From NCBI GenBank assembly GCA_007694945.1, contig REER01000077.1, forward strand, positions 108,165 to 172,164: a DNA stretch of 64,000 nt. Direction: 5' to 3'. The notes under the pieces are model-generated. The model worked only from the letters and a program-made list of their open reading frames with translations, made no database searches and was not told where the DNA came from. Positions 59,038 through 64,000 of the stretch are shown one piece after another (the stretch's first letter is position 1; the number at the start of each line of letters is the position of its first letter). The position numbers and the translations under genes are program-made. The DNA is from Paracoccaceae bacterium. GTDB taxonomy: Bacteria > Pseudomonadota > Alphaproteobacteria > Rhodobacterales > Rhodobacteraceae.

Positions 59038-59937
59038 CTAAGAGGGAAACTCAAGTTGCATGTCTTTCCAGCTTCCATAGGTGATATTCTTCCCTTCCAA
59101 CAACCAGTCTGTGCGACCGTTTCTGCTTGTTCCAAATAAGAAAACCGCCGCCGCGCTGGGGCTGCTGAATGCAACATCTTCCAAGACAGTGAAATGCTCA
59201 GCATCGTTGCGGTGGATTCTACCGCTTTCCATTGCTTGATCTCTGATGATTTTAATTCGTTCGTGAAATGATGGTGCTTCATTCAGATTGCCGGTTGAAC
59301 CAGCGAGAACCACGAATTCACCGTCAACCTCTGTTGCCCGTGCAGAAATACCTTTTCCGGAATTCTGTACGCTAAAAAAAACTTGTGCGTCTTCTTCGCG
59401 CTTTTCGAGCACATTTAGTTTAGGTCTGCGTAGGAAGTCTACTCCCACAACGGGAAGGATTAGTTGAAGTTCATCGAGAAAGCTCTCCATGTCTGATATG
59501 TCTGCTTCAGGGAGCCTCTCGAATATAGGCTCAGTTCGATTCATCAGACTACATTTTTTTGCTTCTAGAAGTATCTTTATTAAGCGCGCCTCCAAGTACT
59601 TCACATGTGCTTTGGTGAGGTTCATATCTTTACTAGTGATTGCGACAAACCGATCCCAGAAGTCCTTGGAGTCATCTCTTGAGTGTGAGCGCAGCCGTGA
59701 GGCGATTTCGTCGCCCTCTCCGACATACACAGAGGGTAAGTCGCCTCCAAATGTGTCGCTATAGAGGATGTAAACACCCGTCTTTTTAAGCTCTTCTCGT
59801 TTTAGTGCCGCTTCAAGCCGAGTCCGCGGTGCTGCGAGCATATGGCCAGTCCAGTTAACAATCTCTGCCGTGAGAATACCCGTGGACGAGCCTTCCGCCA
59901 AATACAACCTCACTGAACGGCCACGCTGTTCGGACAT
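59038..59937 (-). CDS. GIY-YIG nuclease family protein with C-terminal DUF4357-like domain
   Basis: 299 aa; KTGVYILYSDTFGGDLPSVYVGEGDEIASRLRSH...FWDRFVAITSKDMNLTKAHVKYLEARLI; C-terminal FSSPSAAAVFLFGTSRNGRTDWLLEGKNITYGSWK. Visibly lower GC than flanks. Confidence 0.85.
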   Translation of the reverse strand: MSEQRGRSVRLYLAEGSSTGILTAEIVNWTGHMLAAPRTRLEAALKREELKKTGVYILYSDTFGGDLPSVYVGEGDEIASRLRSHSRDDSKDFWDRFVAITSKDMNLTKAHVKYLEARLIKILLEAKKCSLMNRTEPIFERLPEADISDMESFLDELQLILPVVGVDFLRRPKLNVLEKREEDAQVFFSVQNSGKGISARATEVDGEFVVLAGSTGNLNEAPSFHERIKIIRDQAMESGRIHRNDAEHFTVLEDVAFSSPSAAAVFLFGTSRNGRTDWLLEGKNITYGSWKDMQLEFPS

Positions 59938-59942
59938 AAATA

Positions 59943-61598
59943 CTACCTCGCAAACTTCTTATACTTCACCCGCTTCGGCTCCAGCGCATCCGGCCCGAGC
60001 CGCCGCTTCTTGTCTTCTTCATAGGCCTCGAAATTGCCCTCGAACCATTCGACATGCGCCTCGCCTTCAAACGCGAGTATATGCGTGCACAGCCGGTCAA
60101 GGAAGAAGCGGTCGTGGCTGATGATCACGGCGCAGCCTGCGAAATCTTCCAGCGCCGCTTCCAGCGCCTGCAGGGTTTCCACGTCCAGATCGTTGGTCGG
60201 CTCGTCCAGGAGCAGCACGTTCCCGCCCGCGCGCAGGAGCTTCGCCATATGCACGCGGTTGCGCTCGCCGCCGGATAGCAGCCCCACTTTCTTCTGCTGG
60301 TCGCCGCCCTTGAAGTTGAACGCGCCGACATAGGCGCGGGAGTTCACCTCGGCATCGCCAAGCTGGATCACGTCCAGCCCGTCGGAGATTTCCTCCCACA
60401 CGGTCTTGTTCGCATCCAGCGCATCGCGCGACTGGTCCACATAGGCCAGTTTCACCGTGTCGCCGAATTCGATACTGCCTTCGTCCGGCTGTTCCTGCCC
60501 GGTCAGCATGCGGAACAGGGTCGATTTGCCCGCACCATTGGGGCCGATCACGCCGACAATGCCGCCCGGCGGCAGGGCAAAGGTCAGGTCCTCGATCAGC
60601 AGCCGGTCGCCATAGCCCTTTTTCAGCCCCTCGATATCGATCACCTTGCCGCCCAGACGGGGGCCGTTGGGGATGATGATCTGCGCGCGGCTGATCTTTT
60701 CACGCTCGGATTGGCTCGCCTTTTCCTCATAGGCCTGAATCCGGGCCTTGGATTTGGCCTGCCGGGCCTTGGCACCGGCGCGGATCCATTCCAGCTCGCG
60801 TTCGAGCGATTTCGTGCGCGCCTTGTCCTCGCGGGCCTCCTGCGCCAACCGCTTGGCCTTCTGCTCCAGCCATGCGGAATAATTCCCCTCATAGGGAATG
60901 CCGCGACCGCGGTCGAGTTCCAGGATCCAGCCGGTGATGTCATCGAGGAAATAGCGGTCATGGGTCACGATCAGGATGGTGCCCTTGTAGTCGATCAGGT
61001 GCTTTTGCAGCCAGGCGATGGTTTCGGCGTCCAGATGGTTGGTCGGCTCGTCTAGCAGCAGCATGTCGGGCGCTTCCAGCAGAAGCTTGCACAAAGCCAC
61101 GCGGCGCTTTTCGCCGCCCGAGAGCGTTTCGACCGAGGCCTCATCGGGCGGGCAGCGCAGGGCCTCCATCGCCACGTCGATCTGGCTGTCGAGATCCCAC
61201 AGGTTTTCCGCGTCGATCTGGTCCTGCAGTTCGGCCATTTCCTCGGCCGTCTCGTCCGAGTAATTCATGGCGAGTTCGTTGTAGCGCTCAAGCTTGGCCT
61301 GTTTCCGTGCCACGCCCAGCATGACATTGCCGCGTACATCAAGCGCAGGGTCAAGCTCGGGCTCCTGCGGCAGGTAGCCGACCTTGGCACCCTTGGCGGC
61401 CCAGGCCTCGCCAGTGAAATCCTTGTCCTGCCCCGCCATGATGCGCAAAAGCGTAGATTTGCCTGCGCCGTTCACGCCGACCACACCGATCTTGACGCCG
61501 GGCAGGAAGTTCAGCCGGATATTCTCGAAGCACTTCTTGCCACCGGGATAGGTCTTGGACACACCATCCATATGATAGACAAACTGATAGGACGCCAT
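59943..61598 (-). CDS. ettA: Energy-dependent translational throttle protein EttA (ABC-F)
   Basis: 551 aa from [56 protein letters not shown]; two ABC domains, linker and EttA C-terminus [21 protein letters not shown]. Confidence 0.96.
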   Translation of the reverse strand: MASYQFVYHMDGVSKTYPGGKKCFENIRLNFLPGVKIGVVGVNGAGKSTLLRIMAGQDKDFTGEAWAAKGAKVGYLPQEPELDPALDVRGNVMLGVARKQAKLERYNELAMNYSDETAEEMAELQDQIDAENLWDLDSQIDVAMEALRCPPDEASVETLSGGEKRRVALCKLLLEAPDMLLLDEPTNHLDAETIAWLQKHLIDYKGTILIVTHDRYFLDDITGWILELDRGRGIPYEGNYSAWLEQKAKRLAQEAREDKARTKSLERELEWIRAGAKARQAKSKARIQAYEEKASQSEREKISRAQIIIPNGPRLGGKVIDIEGLKKGYGDRLLIEDLTFALPPGGIVGVIGPNGAGKSTLFRMLTGQEQPDEGSIEFGDTVKLAYVDQSRDALDANKTVWEEISDGLDVIQLGDAEVNSRAYVGAFNFKGGDQQKKVGLLSGGERNRVHMAKLLRAGGNVLLLDEPTNDLDVETLQALEAALEDFAGCAVIISHDRFFLDRLCTHILAFEGEAHVEWFEGNFEAYEEDKKRRLGPDALEPKRVKYKKFAR

Positions 61599-61762
61599 GG
61601 CTCGCTCCGCGTGTATGAGGGGTTTGTCTTCCCCTACAGGGGGCGGCGAAAGCGTGCAAGGCTTGGGCAAAGCGCAGGGAATCGACAGCGCAAAGCATTC
61701 TGAGGCTTGCCAAACCCGATTCGCTTCGTCCTAATGGCGAAAATCTGATCAAACCGGATGCC

Positions 61763-62536
61763 ATGGCCCAGACACCCGTTATCGAGATCCGCGACCTTCA
61801 CAAGGCCTATGGCACACTCGAAGTGCTCAAGGGCGTCACTATCAATGCGAAGAAAGGAGATGTGGTCTCGCTGATCGGGTCCTCCGGGTCAGGCAAATCG
61901 ACGCTTCTTCGATGTTGCAATCTGCTCGAGGACAGCCAGCAGGGCGAGATCCTGTTCAATGGCGAGCCCGTGCACTGGCGCGGGCAGGGGCCGGGGCGCC
62001 ATCCGAGCGACCGTGCGCAGGTGACGCGAATCCGCACCAATCTCAGCATGGTCTTCCAGAGCTTCAATCTGTGGTCGCATATGACGGTGCTGCAGAATGT
62101 GATGGAGGCGCCGGTCCATGTGCTCAAGCAGGATCGCGCCGAGGTCGAGACGCGCGCGCGGTCACTGCTGGCCAAGGTCGGGATCGGTGACAAGGCCGAT
62201 GTCTACCCGGCGCAGATGTCCGGTGGCCAGCAGCAGCGCGCGGCGATCGCGCGGGCGCTATGCATGGAGCCCGAGGCGCTTCTCTTTGATGAGCCCACCT
62301 CGGCGCTCGACCCAGAACTGGAACAGGAAGTGGTGCGCGTGATCAAGGCGCTGGCCGAGGAAGGGCGCACCATGCTGATCGTGACCCATGACATGCGCAT
62401 GGCGGCGGATGTCTCGGATCATGTCGTGTTCCTGCACAACGGGCTGATCGAGGAACAGGGTCCGCCCGAGTCGCTCTTCAAATCGCCGCAGACAGTGCGG
62501 CTCAAGCAATTCCTCAGCCACTCTGCAGCGGCCTGA
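61763..62536 (+). CDS. Polar amino acid ABC transporter ATP-binding protein (HisP/OccP-like)
   Basis: 257 aa; GSSGSGKSTLLRCCNLLEDSQQGEILFNGEPVHWRGQG...MVFQSFNLWSHMTVLQNVMEAPVHVL...MSGGQQQRAAIARALCMEPEALLFDEPTSALDPE. Confidence 0.94.
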   Translation: MAQTPVIEIRDLHKAYGTLEVLKGVTINAKKGDVVSLIGSSGSGKSTLLRCCNLLEDSQQGEILFNGEPVHWRGQGPGRHPSDRAQVTRIRTNLSMVFQSFNLWSHMTVLQNVMEAPVHVLKQDRAEVETRARSLLAKVGIGDKADVYPAQMSGGQQQRAAIARALCMEPEALLFDEPTSALDPELEQEVVRVIKALAEEGRTMLIVTHDMRMAADVSDHVVFLHNGLIEEQGPPESLFKSPQTVRLKQFLSHSAAA

Positions 62537-62565
62537 GGCAATAACCAGAACCACCAACACGGGAG

Positions 62566-63306
62566 ATGAGAATGAGAAAAAACCCAATCATAATGGCCGC
62601 CGCGATTGCCCTGATGGCATCAGGCGCGATGGCACAGGATGTGGTCCGGATCGGCACCGAAGGTGCTTACCCTCCGTGGAACTTCATCGATGACAATAAC
62701 AACGTGGTCGGCTTCGAGATCGACCTCGGCAATGAGATCTGCCGCCGGGCGGAACTCGAATGCGAATGGGTCCTCAATGACTGGGATACCATCATTCCCA
62801 ATCTCGTCGCGGGCAATTACGATGTGATCATGGCCGGCATGAGCATCACTGAAGCACGCAGCCAGGTGATCTCCTTCACGGAAAACTATCTGCCCTCCGA
62901 CCCTTCGGCCTATATGGCACTGGCGGGCACGGACGAGTCGGTCATCATGGATGGGGTGATCGCAGTACAGTCCAACACAGTACAGGCGGGGCTTGTTGCC
63001 GATAGCGATGCAGCCGGGCTTGAATTCCCGACGCCGGATGAGACTATCTCGGCGGTGCGCAATGGTGAAGCCGATGCCGTGCTCGCCGACAAGAACTTCC
63101 TGCAACCCTATGTCAACGACTCGGGTGGCGAACTGGTCTTCATTGGCGAGGATATGTATCCCGGGGAGGGCACAGGTGCGGGTATCCGTCAATCCGACAA
63201 CGAGTTGCGCGAGACATTCACCGCCATCATCATGGAGATGCGTGAGGATGGCTCGATCAACGAGTTGATCGAAGAATGGTTCGGCGACGGCATCGCCAAA
63301 TTCTGA
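62566..63306 (+). CDS. Amino acid ABC transporter substrate-binding protein (ArgT/HisJ-like)
   Basis: 246 aa; signal peptide; VRIGTEGAYPPWNFIDDNNNVVGFEIDLGNEICRRAELECEWVLNDWDTIIPNLVAGNYDVIMAGMSITEAR. Confidence 0.94.
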   Translation: MRMRKNPIIMAAAIALMASGAMAQDVVRIGTEGAYPPWNFIDDNNNVVGFEIDLGNEICRRAELECEWVLNDWDTIIPNLVAGNYDVIMAGMSITEARSQVISFTENYLPSDPSAYMALAGTDESVIMDGVIAVQSNTVQAGLVADSDAAGLEFPTPDETISAVRNGEADAVLADKNFLQPYVNDSGGELVFIGEDMYPGEGTGAGIRQSDNELRETFTAIIMEMREDGSINELIEEWFGDGIAKF

Positions 63307-63323
63307 GACCTGTGTGACATCCG

Positions 63324-63350
63324 CAGCAGGCCCGCTCAGCGGGCCTGCTG
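63324..63350. promoter_or_regulatory. Intercistronic hairpin between SBP and permease genes
   Basis: CAGCAGGCCCGC-TCA-GCGGGCCTGCTG, 12-bp perfect stem. Confidence 0.75.
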
Positions 63351-63374
63351 TCCCCTAGGGCACGGCCAGACCCC

Positions 63375-64000
63375 ATGTTCAGCTTCTGCACAGATCCCTC
63401 CACCCTGCCGCAATGGCAATGGTTCGCGTGTTACCTGACAACACCGACCCATTTCGCGTTCTATCGCTCCTTTTTCATGGTGATGCTGCTTTTGGTCATC
63501 ACCGCGCCTATTGCGCTGGGCATGGGGTTGATTGGCGCGATCGCGGCGCGCTCGACTGTTTTGCCCGTCTCGTGGCTGGGCAAGGGTTATGTCAATATCG
63601 TACGCGGTGTGCCTGATATCGTCTTCTTCATGTTCGTGCCGATTGCACTGGGTCAGGGCATCGAATGGATCATGCACCATATCAACTGCCCCGACTGGGA
63701 CCAGCCGATCCGGCAGGGCAATGATTTCATCGTCTGCCGCGAGGCGAAGGTACCCGCTGTCGGATCTCCAGCCTGGGTGCGCGATCTCTACGCCTTCACC
63801 ATGGCCGTGATCGCCTACGCGCTCGTGTTCGGGGCCTTTGCCGCCAATACGCTTTTCGGCGCCATGCAAGCAGTGCCGCGTGCCCAGATCGAGACTGCCG
63901 AGGCCTATGGCATGAGCCGCGCGCAGGCGTTTCGCCGGGTGGTCATGCCGCAGATGTGGGTCTATGCGCTGCCGGGCCTGTCGAATATCTGGCAGATCCT
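63375..64000 (+). CDS. Amino acid ABC transporter permease (HisQ-like), truncated by window end
   Basis: MFSFCTDPSTLPQWQWFACYLTTPTHFAFYRSFFMVMLLLVITAP...GYVNIVRGVPDIVFFMFVPIALGQG...RAQIETAEAYGMSRAQAFRRVVMPQMWVYALPGLSNIWQIL; no stop before 64000. Confidence 0.92.
   Translation, partial: MFSFCTDPSTLPQWQWFACYLTTPTHFAFYRSFFMVMLLLVITAPIALGMGLIGAIAARSTVLPVSWLGKGYVNIVRGVPDIVFFMFVPIALGQGIEWIMHHINCPDWDQPIRQGNDFIVCREAKVPAVGSPAWVRDLYAFTMAVIAYALVFGAFAANTLFGAMQAVPRAQIETAEAYGMSRAQAFRRVVMPQMWVYALPGLSNIWQI

Overview
The window is a GC-rich chromosomal segment from an alphaproteobacterium. Gene content and protein style suggest Rhodobacteraceae (infC N-terminus, aa3-type COX subunit IV, Mcl2/Mch of the ethylmalonyl-CoA pathway, CckA, GapR). 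Most of it is ordinary housekeeping: gabD, dapD, tsaC, uvrA, an Atm1-type ABC exporter, lepA, sdhCDAB, infC, glmU/glmS, rsmB-like, ettA and an amino-acid ABC transporter. There is one tRNA (Thr-TGT). I found no CRISPR array, no rRNA, no prophage and no intact IS element. No single locus is convincingly a new multi-gene system. The observations most worth a second look are: (i) three helically phased GTGATCAC palindromes upstream of sdhCDAB; (ii) a decayed CopG-type antitoxin (two frameshifts) next to an AT-richer standalone GIY-YIG/DUF4357-like gene; (iii) a DUF4160 remnant read in frame straight after the lepA stop and overlapping an intact DUF2442 gene; (iv) two paralogous lipoproteins with a conserved His...DPAG...Cys pattern flanking an unlisted 44-aa COX subunit IV gene; (v) an infC start that must be ATA; (vi) a near-perfect 30-bp intergenic hairpin; (vii) a dispersed GAGTATTTTTGGCAAGATGAAG-like intergenic motif seen four times; (viii) a NodF/NodE-like ACP-KAS pair. 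All family calls come from reading the translations by eye; no database search was run.
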